A stretch of 64,000 nt of DNA from Rhodospirillum centenum SW. GTDB lineage: Bacteria > Pseudomonadota > Alphaproteobacteria > Azospirillales > Azospirillaceae. Numbering within the stretch: the first letter of the stretch is position 1; each line of letters begins with the position of its first letter. The notes below the pieces were generated by a model. It did no database searches. It worked only from the letters and a program-made list of their open reading frames with translations, and had not been told where the DNA came from. The stretch covers positions 2,004,501 to 2,068,500 of the forward strand of contig NC_011420.2 in the NCBI RefSeq assembly GCF_000016185.1, written 5' to 3'. Made by a program: the position numbers and the translations under genes. Below are positions 8,722-17,651 of the stretch, in pieces.

Positions 8722-10272
8722 TCAGGCGACGATCAGCCGCCGCGCGATGGCCGCGACATCGGCCGGCGGGCCGCTGGCCGGGATGATCTCCCAGCGCATC
8801 TCCCCCAGATCGTAGGCGCCCTGGCGGCGCACCACGTCGGCGGTGGCATCGGACGCGTCCCCCGAACGCTCGCCCACGCGGGCGAGCTGAGTCTCCTGGT
8901 CCGCCACCAGCCAGAGGCCGGCGAAGGGCTGTCCGGCGGCGCGGGCGATGGCCTCGATGGCGGCCCGCTGCTCCGCCCGGGCATAGACGGCATCGCAGAT
9001 GACCGCATGCCGACTCTCCAGCGCCAGGCCGGCGCGGCCGGCGATCTCGGCATAGACGCGGCCGGTCACGGCCTCGCTGTAGCTCTCCGGCGGCAGCCGG
9101 GTGCGCTCGTCCACGCCCAGCAGGCGCTTGCGCAGCCCGTCGCTGCGCAGGATCACGGCGCCGGGCGCCGGCCCGATCTCCGGCGCCAGCCAGCGCGCCA
9201 GAGTGGACTTGCCGGTGCCCGACAGGCCGCCGATGGCGACCAGCCGCGGCGCCGGCGGGGTCAGAACCTGCAAGGCCAGCGTCAGGTGCGCCGCGGCGTC
9301 GGCCCGCATCGCCTCGGCCACCGACGGGGCCTGCTGCGCCGCCGCGGCGGTGGCGCCGGCATGGGCCCGGATGCCAGCCCGGAGCGCCAGGAACAGCGGC
9401 ATCAGCGCCAGCCCGGCGAGGTCGCCCGACAGTTCCAGGTAGCGGTTGAACAGCACGTTCGCCAGCGGCCGCAGCCGACGGTGCTCCAGATCCATCAGCA
9501 GGAAGGCGAGGTCGTAGAGAACGTCCGTGACCGCCAGGGCCTCGTCGAACTCCAGACAGTCGAAGGGCACCGGATGGCCCTGCCAGAGGACGATGTTCCG
9601 CAGGTGCAGGTCGCCATGGCAGTGGCGCACATAGCCGGCGTCGCGCCGGCGGTCGAGCTGGGCGCCGTGGCGCTCCAGCTCCTGCCCGAACAGATGCTCC
9701 AGCAGCCGGACACGGGACGCGGCGAACAGCTCAGGGAAGCGGCGCAGCTCCGCCAGCACGCCGGCGACGAGACCGGCCATGGTCGCCGCTCCGCCCAGGT
9801 CGGTGCGGGGCTCCGCCTCTTCATGGAAGCCGGCGATGGTTTCGGCCAGTTCCCGCATCAGGGCGGGGGTCAGGGCCCGCCGCTCCGCCATGCGGTCGAA
9901 CAGATCCTCGTCCCGGAAGCGGCGCATCTCCACGACCCAGTCCGCCGGCTCGCCCTGCCGCGCCGCCGGGTCCAGGGTCAACCCACCATCGGGCCTGCGC
10001 AGCAGGGGGACGGTGCGGAGATAGAGGTCCGGCGCCGTGCGCCGGTTCAGCGCCAGCTCCGCCGCACAGGCGGCACGCCGGCGCTCCAGCGTGGAGAAGT
10101 CGAGATAGGGCAGCCGGACGGCCCGCTTCAGCTTCCAGGCCCGGTCGCCGGCCATGAAGACGATGGCGCCATGCGTGTCGATCCGCTCCACCGGCTGGCC
10201 GCCATGGGTCATCGGATCGCCGAGGAAGGCGATCACGTCCGCCTGCGCCGTGGTCGGGGTAGCCGCGTCCAT
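8722..10272 (-). CDS. Bifunctional aminoglycoside-phosphotransferase-like / P-loop kinase protein
   Basis: A 516-residue two-domain protein. The N-terminal half has a kinase-like phosphotransferase core with the catalytic motif HCHGDLHLRN and the metal-binding FDCLEFD. The C-terminal half is a P-loop kinase with Walker A GGLSGTGKST and downstream segments resembling small-molecule or gluconate-type kinases. The fusion is a known but poorly characterised bacterial family; the substrates are unknown and antibiotic resistance should not be assumed. I start at the ATG 10270-10272 (MDAATPTTAQ), since further upstream the sequence is non-coding in character. Confidence 0.85.
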   Translation of the reverse strand: MDAATPTTAQADVIAFLGDPMTHGGQPVERIDTHGAIVFMAGDRAWKLKRAVRLPYLDFSTLERRRAACAAELALNRRTAPDLYLRTVPLLRRPDGGLTLDPAARQGEPADWVVEMRRFRDEDLFDRMAERRALTPALMRELAETIAGFHEEAEPRTDLGGAATMAGLVAGVLAELRRFPELFAASRVRLLEHLFGQELERHGAQLDRRRDAGYVRHCHGDLHLRNIVLWQGHPVPFDCLEFDEALAVTDVLYDLAFLLMDLEHRRLRPLANVLFNRYLELSGDLAGLALMPLFLALRAGIRAHAGATAAAAQQAPSVAEAMRADAAAHLTLALQVLTPPAPRLVAIGGLSGTGKSTLARWLAPEIGPAPGAVILRSDGLRKRLLGVDERTRLPPESYSEAVTGRVYAEIAGRAGLALESRHAVICDAVYARAEQRAAIEAIARAAGQPFAGLWLVADQETQLARVGERSGDASDATADVVRRQGAYDLGEMRWEIIPASGPPADVAAIARRLIVA

Positions 10273-10559
10273 GACCACCGACCATAGCGAATCCAGATGA
10301 CATTTCGAGTGCCTTGAGCGCGCGAAGAGGACGCACATCCGGAGACCGCCCATCTGCGCCGACCGCCCGTGACCGGGGTAGCCCGCCCCGGTCCGCCACA
10401 CCGTGCGACCGTCCCACGGCGGGCGGGCGAGTCACCGGACGGCAACACCCCGTCGGGAAAGGCAGACCCGCGGCGTTCAAGGGAGTATTGGCCTTGCGGT
10501 GCGACGATCGTTCCGGAATCAATCCGGTCCGCCGTTGGCTCTGCGCGTTGGGGGTAATC

Positions 10560-11099
10560 TTGGTCCGCCGCTTCTTGTCAGCCCTGCTCTGCCTTGTCGG
10601 GCTGGCGGTCCTGTCCGGGGGCGCCAGAGCCGAGGACCGCGCACAGCCCGACCTGTTCAGCCTGGGCGCCGGCAAGTTCGACGTGGACGACAACCAGCCG
10701 CGCAACCAGGCTGCCGATTTCCGCCTGGAATACAGGTTCGGGGCGGCTCTGCTGGAAGCCGGCGACTGGCTTACCGTGCGGCCCTGGGTCGGGGCGGAGG
10801 TGACGTCGGACGGCGGTGTCTACGGCGGCGGCGGGCTGGTCCTGGACATCCCGATCGGGCCGTTGAACCTGACCCCCAGCTTCGGCGCCGGCCTGCACTA
10901 TGACGGCAACGGCAAGCAGCTCGGATCAGCCCTGGAGTTCCGCTCACAGGCCGAACTGTCCTACCGCTTCGAGAACGACAGCCGCCTGGGTATCGCCTAC
11001 GGCCACATCTCCAACGGCGGCATCACGGAGGCCAATCCGGGCTCCGAGATCCTGACCGTCTACTGGCACTTCCCGTCCTCCTGGCTGTTCGGCAACTGA
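10560..11099 (+). CDS. pagL: Lipid A 3-O-deacylase, PagL type
   Basis: About 179 residues: a signal peptide (RRFLSALLCLVGLAVLSGGARA) followed by an eight-strand outer-membrane barrel. The C-terminal segment YGHISNGGITEANPGSE places His, Ser (+2) and Glu (+14) with the same spacing as the catalytic triad of PagL (H126, S128, E140). PagL removes the 3-O acyl chain of lipid A in the outer membrane and so modulates the immune properties of the cell surface. The start is a TTG at 10560 after a GGGGG stretch; an upstream TTG at 10548 is an alternative. The final residues end in an aromatic/Asn as expected for a barrel. Confidence 0.8.
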   Translation: MVRRFLSALLCLVGLAVLSGGARAEDRAQPDLFSLGAGKFDVDDNQPRNQAADFRLEYRFGAALLEAGDWLTVRPWVGAEVTSDGGVYGGGGLVLDIPIGPLNLTPSFGAGLHYDGNGKQLGSALEFRSQAELSYRFENDSRLGIAYGHISNGGITEANPGSEILTVYWHFPSSWLFGN

Positions 11100-11111
11100 A
11101 CCGGCAGCCTT

Positions 11112-12461
11112 CTATGCCTTGGCGTCTCCGGCATCCGCGGGTACCGCGGGCGGCGGAGAAGGACGACGCAGCAGGCGGGACAGCCATCCGCCGACGCTGG
11201 CTTCGGCCGGGGACGCGACGCCCTCCGGGGCTGTCTCTCCGGCGGGTTCGGCCCTGCCGTCCCGGTCGCGCGTGCTGTCCCACTCCATCTCCTCGTGCCG
11301 GGTGACGAAACGGGTCACGGCCGCCCCCTGAAGCAGGCGGAAGCCGGCGAGCAGCCCCTCCTCCACCGCGCGGCGTTCGGCGCAGCGGGCCAGGATGCAG
11401 CGGTCCACCCCGACCGTCTCCAGGATCGCGGCCGCCCCGTCGAGCGAATTCGACCGCCCGGCGTCGTCCAGCCACGGCACCCGGAAATAGTCCATCTCGG
11501 GGAAGCGGCCGGCCCCCAGCGCCGTCAGCGGCACATGGTCCAGGGCGACCCCCAGAGCCTTGCCGCGCGCCACGGCGATGGCCTGCACCACCCGGTCGCG
11601 GTCCGTCTCCCATTCCAGCCAGGGCAGCTCCACCACCACGCGGCCGTACCGTTTGGCCGGAAACTCCGCGATCAGCCGGGAGAACTCCGGGGAGCAGACG
11701 GTGGCGGCGTGCAGCTTGACGGCCACCGGCAGCTGATGGGTGTCACGGTCGTGCAGCAGGTGGGAGAGCATCCGCCGGTCCAGCAGTTCCGTCACCCGGG
11801 TGTAGAGCCAGGGGTCGCGCTGCACCGGCACGTCGAACAGACGCTCCAGCTCCGGCAGCGCCACCGTCAGCTCCAGCATCACGGGATCGGGTTCGGCCAC
11901 CGGGGCGCCGCCCTGCCGCGTCTCCGGGTCGGTGAAGCGGTAAATGGGCTGCTGCCGCACCAGAACGGTCAGATCCATGGCGTGCAGCGACCGCTCCACC
12001 GCCATGAAGCGGCCGAGCCGGTCGTCGGCGGGCAACGAGCCCGGCCGGTCACCCGGCATCGCCTCCTCGGCCAGCAGGCGGACCGTTCTGACGAAACCGT
12101 CCGCATCCCGCGGCAGCTCGAACCAGGCGGCCTTCAGCAGACCGCGCCGGTGCTCGGCCAGCAGTTCCGCGACCTGGGTCAGGACGGCGCGGCGCTCGGC
12201 CAGCCGGCCCTCGTCGATGATCAGGGCGAGGCGGTTGCGCACCAGCTCGTAGGCATCGATGGTTCCGGCAGGCGCAGGCTCCTCGGCGTCGGCCGGCGCC
12301 GACGCCTCCCCCGTCAGCCAGCGGGCGAGCGTGCGGTGGAACACCGGCTCGTCGATGTGGAGCACGCCCGACAGATCCAGGATGACCGCATGCCGTACCG
12401 GCTGGTCAGGCCGGGACAGGGCGGCGGCATCGGCAAGCAGGCGGCTTTCCTCGGTCTTCAT
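11112..12461 (-). CDS. Degenerate EAL-domain-like protein
   Basis: A 449-residue soluble protein. Residues 235-345 follow the EAL phosphodiesterase fold: a PVAVKLHAATVCSPEF strand-helix, RVVVELPWLEWE in place of the usual EITE strand, then GKALGVALDHVPLTAL in place of the DDFGtG loop, and PEMDYFRVPWL in place of the DxxKID strand. The EAL signature and most metal-binding acids are absent, so it probably lacks c-di-GMP hydrolysis. It may bind the nucleotide or act as a protein partner. The C-terminal 70 residues are low-complexity and end in a Pro-rich tail. Confidence 0.6.
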   Translation of the reverse strand: MKTEESRLLADAAALSRPDQPVRHAVILDLSGVLHIDEPVFHRTLARWLTGEASAPADAEEPAPAGTIDAYELVRNRLALIIDEGRLAERRAVLTQVAELLAEHRRGLLKAAWFELPRDADGFVRTVRLLAEEAMPGDRPGSLPADDRLGRFMAVERSLHAMDLTVLVRQQPIYRFTDPETRQGGAPVAEPDPVMLELTVALPELERLFDVPVQRDPWLYTRVTELLDRRMLSHLLHDRDTHQLPVAVKLHAATVCSPEFSRLIAEFPAKRYGRVVVELPWLEWETDRDRVVQAIAVARGKALGVALDHVPLTALGAGRFPEMDYFRVPWLDDAGRSNSLDGAAAILETVGVDRCILARCAERRAVEEGLLAGFRLLQGAAVTRFVTRHEEMEWDSTRDRDGRAEPAGETAPEGVASPAEASVGGWLSRLLRRPSPPPAVPADAGDAKA

Positions 12462-12540
12462 GGCAGGCTCACAGCACGGACCGGCAGCGGGCAGACGCCG
12501 GAACTTTGGTTAACATTTGGGGCAAATGCCCCAGGGAACC

Positions 12541-12554
12541 TTGACCCACGTCAA
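12541..12554. promoter_or_regulatory. FNR/FixK-like box between the EAL-like gene and bioY
   Basis: TTGAC-CCAC-GTCAA repeats the architecture of the box at 8677. It lies 80 bp upstream of the minus-strand EAL-like start and about 150 bp upstream of bioY, so either gene could be its target. Confidence 0.45.
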
Positions 12555-12703
12555 GCGCGCCAGCGACCGACCGCCGCGCGGGCAGGCCCCGGAAGGGCGG
12601 TCCTGGCGGACCGGCATGCCCGCTTGCCCCCGGCCCCGCGAGCGCCCTATCGTCCCGCCGCACCGACCGCCCGCGCCGCGGGCCGCCGCCAGCAGGACAG
12701 ATC

Positions 12704-13291
12704 ATGCCCCCGACGAAGCCCGGCCCGGGCCTTCCCGTCCGCTCCGAGGAGCGCCTTCTGCCCGCCGGGCTGGCGGGCCGCCTGACCATCGCCCTGGCCG
12801 CGAGCTGGGCGGTGGCGGGCGCGGCCTGGGTCGAGGTGCCGATGATCCCGGTGCCGATGACGATGCAGACCTGGGCCGTGGTGCTGGTCGGCACCCTTTG
12901 CGGCTGGCGCCTGGGTGCCGCCGCCCTGGCCCTGTACCTGCTGCAAGGGGCCCTGGGCCTGCCCGTCTTCGCCGGCGGCCACGCGGGAACGGCAGTGCTG
13001 ACCGGCCCCACGGGGGGCTATCTGGCCGCCTTTCCCGTCGCCGCCGCACTCTGCGGTTTCCTGGCCGAGCGGGGCTGGCGCGCGACGCTGCCGCGGCTGC
13101 TGACATCCCTGCTGGCGGGCCATGCCCTGATCCTGGCGGCGGGGTTCGTCTGGCTGTCGGGCTTCGTCGGCGCGGAGAAGGCACTGCATGCGGGCGTGCT
13201 GCCCTTCCTGGCCGGCATGGTGCTGAAGAGCGCCCTGGCCGCCGCCAGCGTGCGGGCGGTCGAACGGCTGCGGCCGCGGCGGGGGACCTGA
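12704..13291 (+). CDS. bioY: Biotin transporter BioY
   Basis: A 195-residue membrane protein with about six hydrophobic segments. The characteristic BioY segments are PMIPVPMTMQTWAVVLVG near residue 50, a GLPVFAGGHAG loop near 87 and GPTGGYLAAFPVAA near 101. BioY is the substrate-binding S component for biotin and can act with an ECF energy module or alone. No bioM/bioN genes are adjacent, so it is a solitary BioY or uses a shared module. The ATG at 12704 is 3 bases after a CAGGACAGATC stretch. Confidence 0.93.
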   Translation: MPPTKPGPGLPVRSEERLLPAGLAGRLTIALAASWAVAGAAWVEVPMIPVPMTMQTWAVVLVGTLCGWRLGAAALALYLLQGALGLPVFAGGHAGTAVLTGPTGGYLAAFPVAAALCGFLAERGWRATLPRLLTSLLAGHALILAAGFVWLSGFVGAEKALHAGVLPFLAGMVLKSALAAASVRAVERLRPRRGT

Positions 13292-13303
13292 CGGCATCGG
13301 TCC

Positions 13304-13489
13304 TCAGAAAACGACGACGGACCGCAGCACCCGGCGCAGCAGCACCGCGAGCGTGGCCCCGAGGATCATGCCGACAGGCTGCCCCAGGGCGAGCAGCGTC
13401 ACCGCGGCCCAGACCAGACCGCCCCCCGCCCAGGCGGTCAGATCGCCCCGCGCCGCCGCCGCGTCCGTCTCGAACTTCAGCCAGTCCAT
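13304..13489 (-). CDS. Small membrane protein, 61 residues
   Basis: Two hydrophobic segments (AGGGLVWAAVTLLALGQPVGM and ILGATLAVLLRRVLRSVVVF) follow a charged amphipathic start (MDWLKFETDAAAARGDL). The ATG at 13487-13489 has a GGAGGGGG Shine-Dalgarno sequence at proper spacing; a GTG six bases upstream sits too close to it. The family is unknown to me. It faces bioY tail to tail. Confidence 0.6.
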   Translation of the reverse strand: MDWLKFETDAAAARGDLTAWAGGGLVWAAVTLLALGQPVGMILGATLAVLLRRVLRSVVVF

Positions 13490-13660
13490 CGCCACCCCCT
13501 CCCGTCCGGAAGGGGCAGCCTAGGCAGGAAGCATTGCCGGTCCGTTAGCGGCCCCCCGCCCTGACCCAAGGGACAGGGCGCCCGCATGCAGGAAAGACAT
13601 CCGCGGCGTCAAAGAGCGTTATGGAGCGGCCGTTACGGAGCCGGAACCGTCATGTCTGGG

Positions 13661-13685
13661 AAAAGATCGTTCCGCCTGGGGAACG
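13661..13685 (-). terminator. Intrinsic terminator of the tRNA-Lys pair
   Basis: On the minus strand CGTTCC-CCAGGC-GGAACG forms a hairpin followed by ATCTTTT, immediately downstream of the second tRNA. Confidence 0.6.
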
Positions 13686-13692
13686 GAGCCGG

Positions 13693-13768
<76 letters not shown>

Positions 13769-13810
13769 GGACCGGCGCTGCCGGACGGCGTGGAGGGACA
13801 GGACGGAAGG

Positions 13811-13886
<76 letters not shown>

Positions 13887-13951
13887 GACCTTCGACCGTC
13901 CGACGCAACGCGCCGCGCGGCGGGAGGAAGCAACCTCCCTGCGAGGCGCGC

Positions 13952-13980
13952 GGTATAGCAAAGGGCGGCGGGCTTGTCGA
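13952..13980 (-). promoter_or_regulatory. Promoter of the tRNA-Lys genes
   Basis: On the minus strand -35 TCGACA (13975-13980), a 17-bp spacer and -10 TATACC (13952-13957), about 65 bp before the first tRNA. Confidence 0.6.
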
Positions 13981-13984
13981 TAGG

Positions 13985-14013
13985 GAAAAGTCCCCCGACC
14001 GGACGGGGCGGAC
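13985..14013 (-). terminator. Terminator of the mre/mrd cluster
   Basis: Downstream of rodA the minus strand reads a GTCC-rich/CCCCG stem, TCCGGT loop, CGGGGGAC and then TTTT. Confidence 0.5.
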
Positions 14014-14037
14014 AGCAGCCCTTCCCCGCCGGCCCCG

Positions 14038-15186
14038 TCAGAAATCCGTCAGTCCCCGCCGCGACAGGCGGACATCGCGGTGGATATGCACCGACATGAG
14101 CAGCCCGAACCCGATCATGACGGTCAGGGTCGCGGTGCCGCCATAGGAGATCAGCGGCAGCGGAATACCGACCACCGGGATCAGCCCCATGTTCATGGCG
14201 CAGTTGATGAAGAGGTAGAGGAACAGGTTGAAGGTCAGCCCCAGCGCCACCAGCCGGCCGAACTGGTGGCGGCAGCGCAGGCCGATGACCAGCCCGTAGA
14301 CCAGCAGCAGGCAGTAGAGCCCCAGGAAGCCCAGGCTGCCGGTCAGCCCGAACTCCTCCCCCAGCATGGTGAAGATGAAGTCCGTCTGCTTCTCCGGCAG
14401 GAAGTTCAGATGGCTCTGGCTGCCCATCAGGAAGCCCTTGCCGAACATCCCGCCCGACCCCAGCGCGATCTTGGACTGCATGATGTGATAGCCGGTGCCG
14501 AGCGGGTCCTCCTCCGGGTTCAGGAAGGTGCGGACCCGGTTCCTCTGGTAGTCGTGCATGAACTGCCAGACGACGGGGATGGCGGCCAGCCCGCTGCCGA
14601 TGACCAGCGCGAACTTCCAGAGCCGCACCCCGACCAGGAAGAAGATCGCCCCCGTCACCATCAGCAGCATCAGCGACGTGCCCAGGTTCGGCTGCATCAG
14701 CACCAGCGCCACCGGCATCAGCACCAGCAGCAGGGGCGGCAGCAGGTACGAGATGCGGCCCGTATCCTCCAGGCTGGCGCCGTGGAAGTAGCGGGCCAGC
14801 GCCAGCACGAGGCAGACCTTCATCAGCTCCGACGGCTGCAACTGGATGAAGCCCAGGTCGATCCAGCGCTGGGCCCCCATGCCGATCTGGCCCACCAGTT
14901 CCACGCCGATCAGCAGCACCAGCGACAGGGCGTAGAGCGGATAGGCGAGCCGCATCCAGACGCGGATGTCCACCAGCGCCACCACCATCATCATGCCCAG
15001 CCCCGCGGCGAAGCGGACCATCTGGCGCGAGGCCCAGGGGTCGAAGCTGCCGTTCGCCGCGGAATAGAGCATGGCGAAACCGATCGAGGCGACGACGATG
15101 ATCAGCAGCACCAGGCTCCAGGAGACCTGGCCCAGCTTCTCCGCGATCGTCATGTCGTTGTGGTCGACGCCGAGGTCCCAGCTCAT
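14038..15186 (-). CDS. rodA: RodA, SEDS-family peptidoglycan glycosyltransferase
   Basis: A 382-residue protein with about ten transmembrane helices. Signature SEDS segments are GAQRWIDLGFIQLQPSELMK, QPNLGTSLMLL, and PVVGIPLPLISYGGTATLTVM. RodA polymerises lipid II glycan strands for lateral wall growth, working with the class B PBP encoded just upstream. Its ATG (15184-15186) overlaps the mrdA stop codon as ATGA, so the two are translationally coupled. The conserved Asp in the NxxEDP-like loop (LNPEEDPLGTGYH) is present. Confidence 0.97.
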   Translation of the reverse strand: MSWDLGVDHNDMTIAEKLGQVSWSLVLLIIVVASIGFAMLYSAANGSFDPWASRQMVRFAAGLGMMMVVALVDIRVWMRLAYPLYALSLVLLIGVELVGQIGMGAQRWIDLGFIQLQPSELMKVCLVLALARYFHGASLEDTGRISYLLPPLLLVLMPVALVLMQPNLGTSLMLLMVTGAIFFLVGVRLWKFALVIGSGLAAIPVVWQFMHDYQRNRVRTFLNPEEDPLGTGYHIMQSKIALGSGGMFGKGFLMGSQSHLNFLPEKQTDFIFTMLGEEFGLTGSLGFLGLYCLLLVYGLVIGLRCRHQFGRLVALGLTFNLFLYLFINCAMNMGLIPVVGIPLPLISYGGTATLTVMIGFGLLMSVHIHRDVRLSRRGLTDF

Positions 15187-17114
15187 TCCTCGTCCTCCTC
15201 GGCCCCGGATCCGGGCTGGGCGGCCACGGCCGGCGCGGGGCGGACGGGCAGCGCCGCCGCCTGCGCCGGCGCGATCCGCATGGCGTCCAGCATCTGGCAT
15301 TCCAGCAGGATGTCACGGCCGATCGGGGCCGCCACCTTGCCGCCGCCGCCGCCATGCTCGACGATCACGGCCACGGCGTAGCGCGGCGACTGCACCGGGG
15401 CGTAGCCGACGAACAGCGCGTGGTCGCGCTCGCGCCAGGGCAGATCCTCGTTCTTGCGCACGCCGGTGGCACGCTCGGCCATGCTGATGCGGCGGACCTG
15501 GCTGGTCCCGGTCTTGCCGCCCATGGCCATGTCGGGCTGGGTGATGCGCTGGGAGAAGGCGGTGCCGCCGGGCTCCATGGTCACGGCCGCCATGGCGCGG
15601 GCGATGACCGCCAGATTCTCCGGCCTGACCCCGATGGAGGGCCACTGCGTCCGTTCCTGTTCCTGCCCTTCGACCGAGCGGGTCAGGTGCGGCCTCACGG
15701 CGAAGCCGCCGTTGACGAGGCGCGACTGCATCACGGCGAGCTGGATCGGCGTCGCCAGCATGTATCCCTGGCCGATGGAGACGATCAGCGTCTCCCCCTC
15801 GTACCAGCCGGCCTTGAGGCGTTCGCGCTTCCAGCGGGAATCGGGGACGAGCCCGCCGCGCTCCCCGGGCAGGTCGATCTCCGTCGGCTGGCCGAGGCCG
15901 AAGCGGCGGGCCATCTCGGCGATGCGATCGACGCCGACACGGCGCGACACCTCGTAGAAATAGGTGTCGCAGGAATGCTTGATGGCATCATGCATGCTCA
16001 TCGCGCCGTGACCGCCCTTCTTCCAGCAGTGGAAGCGGTGGCTGCCCAGCTCGTAGTGTCCGGGACAGAAGACGCGGAAGTCGGGGCTGACGATGCCGTG
16101 CTCCAGCGCCGCCAGGGCGACGATCATCTTGAAGGTGGACCCGGGCGCGTAGAGGCCCGCGATCACCTTGTTGGTCAGCGGCGAGGTCTCGTCCGAGGTC
16201 AGCCGCTTCCAGAGATCCAGACTGATCCCCATGGCGAACTGGTTGGGGTCGAAGCTGGGGCTGGAGCAGAGGGCCTGGATACCGCCGGAATGCACGTCCA
16301 TGACCACGGCAGCGGCGCTCTGTTCGCTGGACAGGCGCTGCTGCACATAGTGCTGGAGCTTGGCGTCGATGGTCAGCGCCACCTCCCGCCCCGGCTGACC
16401 GTCATTGCGGGACAGTTCGCGCACGACACGGCCGACGGCGTTCACTTCGAACTGCACGGTGCCGCCGGTACCGCGCAGCGCGAGGTCATGCGCCCGCTCG
16501 ATGCCGCTCTTGCCGGTGCGGAAGCCGGGCAGGGTCAGCAGCGGGTCCTCCGACCCTTGAAGCTCCTTCTCCGTCACGGCACCGACATAGCCCAGCACAT
16601 GGGCCGTCGCCTCGCCGAAGGGGTAGCTGCGCACCTGCCCCACGTCGATGGAGATGCCGGGCAGGTCCGGCAGGTTGACCTCCACCGCGGAGACCTGGTC
16701 CCAGGTCAGGTTCTCCCGCACCGTGACCGGGACGAAGGAACGGGAGCGCTGGATGTCGCGCCGGATACGGCGGTAGTCCGTATCCCCCAGCGGCACGAGT
16801 CCGGCGACCTGTTCCAGGATCAGATCCACGTCGCCCGCCCGCTCGCTGGTCAGCAGCAGACGGAAGTTCTGCTCATTGACCGCCAGCGGCACACCGTAAC
16901 GGTCCACGATCAGGCCGCGCGGCGGCGCCACCAGCCGCAGGCTGATGCGGTTCTCCTCCGCCAGCATGGAGTATTTGTCGCTCTCCACGATCTGGAGATA
17001 GTAGAGCCGGCCCACGAGCGCCGAGACGGCCGCGGCCTGCAGACCGCCCAGCACCAGGGTCCGGCGGGTCAGGACGCGCTGGCGTTCGGCATCACGGTCG
17101 AAAGCGGACAGCAC
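15183..17114 (-). CDS. mrdA: Penicillin-binding protein 2 (class B transpeptidase)
   Basis: A 643-residue membrane-anchored transpeptidase. One N-terminal helix (residues 19-40) is followed by the PBP dimer domain and the transpeptidase domain with STFK at 326-329 (nucleophile S326), SCD at 381-383 and KTGTSQ at 534-539. It cross-links peptidoglycan made by RodA during rod elongation. A Pro/Ala-rich acidic tail ends the protein. Spacing to mreD is 4 bases. Confidence 0.97.
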   Translation of the reverse strand: MLSAFDRDAERQRVLTRRTLVLGGLQAAAVSALVGRLYYLQIVESDKYSMLAEENRISLRLVAPPRGLIVDRYGVPLAVNEQNFRLLLTSERAGDVDLILEQVAGLVPLGDTDYRRIRRDIQRSRSFVPVTVRENLTWDQVSAVEVNLPDLPGISIDVGQVRSYPFGEATAHVLGYVGAVTEKELQGSEDPLLTLPGFRTGKSGIERAHDLALRGTGGTVQFEVNAVGRVVRELSRNDGQPGREVALTIDAKLQHYVQQRLSSEQSAAAVVMDVHSGGIQALCSSPSFDPNQFAMGISLDLWKRLTSDETSPLTNKVIAGLYAPGSTFKMIVALAALEHGIVSPDFRVFCPGHYELGSHRFHCWKKGGHGAMSMHDAIKHSCDTYFYEVSRRVGVDRIAEMARRFGLGQPTEIDLPGERGGLVPDSRWKRERLKAGWYEGETLIVSIGQGYMLATPIQLAVMQSRLVNGGFAVRPHLTRSVEGQEQERTQWPSIGVRPENLAVIARAMAAVTMEPGGTAFSQRITQPDMAMGGKTGTSQVRRISMAERATGVRKNEDLPWRERDHALFVGYAPVQSPRYAVAVIVEHGGGGGKVAAPIGRDILLECQMLDAMRIAPAQAAALPVRPAPAVAAQPGSGAEEDEE

Positions 17115-17118
17115 GGCC

Positions 17119-17640
17119 TCAGCCCTCCTCGTCCATCAGGAAGGCGCGATGCAGACGCATCAGCACCCAGGCCGCCAGCGGAAACACGGCGGTCGCCAGC
17201 ATCACCTGGAAGCCCGCCGCCCGGAACGTGAGCAGCTCCGCCGCCATCAGGGAATAGACCGCCCACTGCACCGCCGCAGCCCCCAGCGCCACCATGGTGA
17301 AGCCGATCCAGAGCAGCAGGAACGAGTTGCCCAGGAAGAAGCGGCGCTGCGTCAGCAGCAGCCAGTAGGCCAGCACGAAGACCAGCGCCGTCATGCCCAG
17401 GGGCGCGCCCCCCAGCAGGTCGTTCAGCACGCCCAGCAGGAACACCAGCGTCGGCCGCAACAGGTCGGGGCGATGGATCGCCCAGTAGACGACGGCCATC
17501 AGCATCAGCGGCGGCGCCACCTGCACCAGCCCCGGTATCTGTGTCGGGGTCATGCCGACCAGCATGAAGATCACCGTCGTGCCCAAGGGCAGCAGATGGC
17601 GCCCCGTCTGGTCGAGCCTTTGCCAGATCCCCACGGCCAT
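17119..17640 (-). CDS. mreD: Rod shape-determining protein MreD
   Basis: A 173-residue protein with five hydrophobic segments and the typical small MreD layout (PTQIPGLVQVAPPLMLMAVVYWAIHRPDLL, then LLGVLNDLLGGAPLGMTAL). It is part of the elongasome membrane complex with MreC, RodA and PBP2. I prefer the ATG at 17638-17640, which has GTGAGG 9 bases upstream; the overlapping GTG at 17653-17655 would add five residues. Confidence 0.93.
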   Translation of the reverse strand: MAVGIWQRLDQTGRHLLPLGTTVIFMLVGMTPTQIPGLVQVAPPLMLMAVVYWAIHRPDLLRPTLVFLLGVLNDLLGGAPLGMTALVFVLAYWLLLTQRRFFLGNSFLLLWIGFTMVALGAAAVQWAVYSLMAAELLTFRAAGFQVMLATAVFPLAAWVLMRLHRAFLMDEEG

Positions 17641-17651
17641 GGCCGCGGCCC

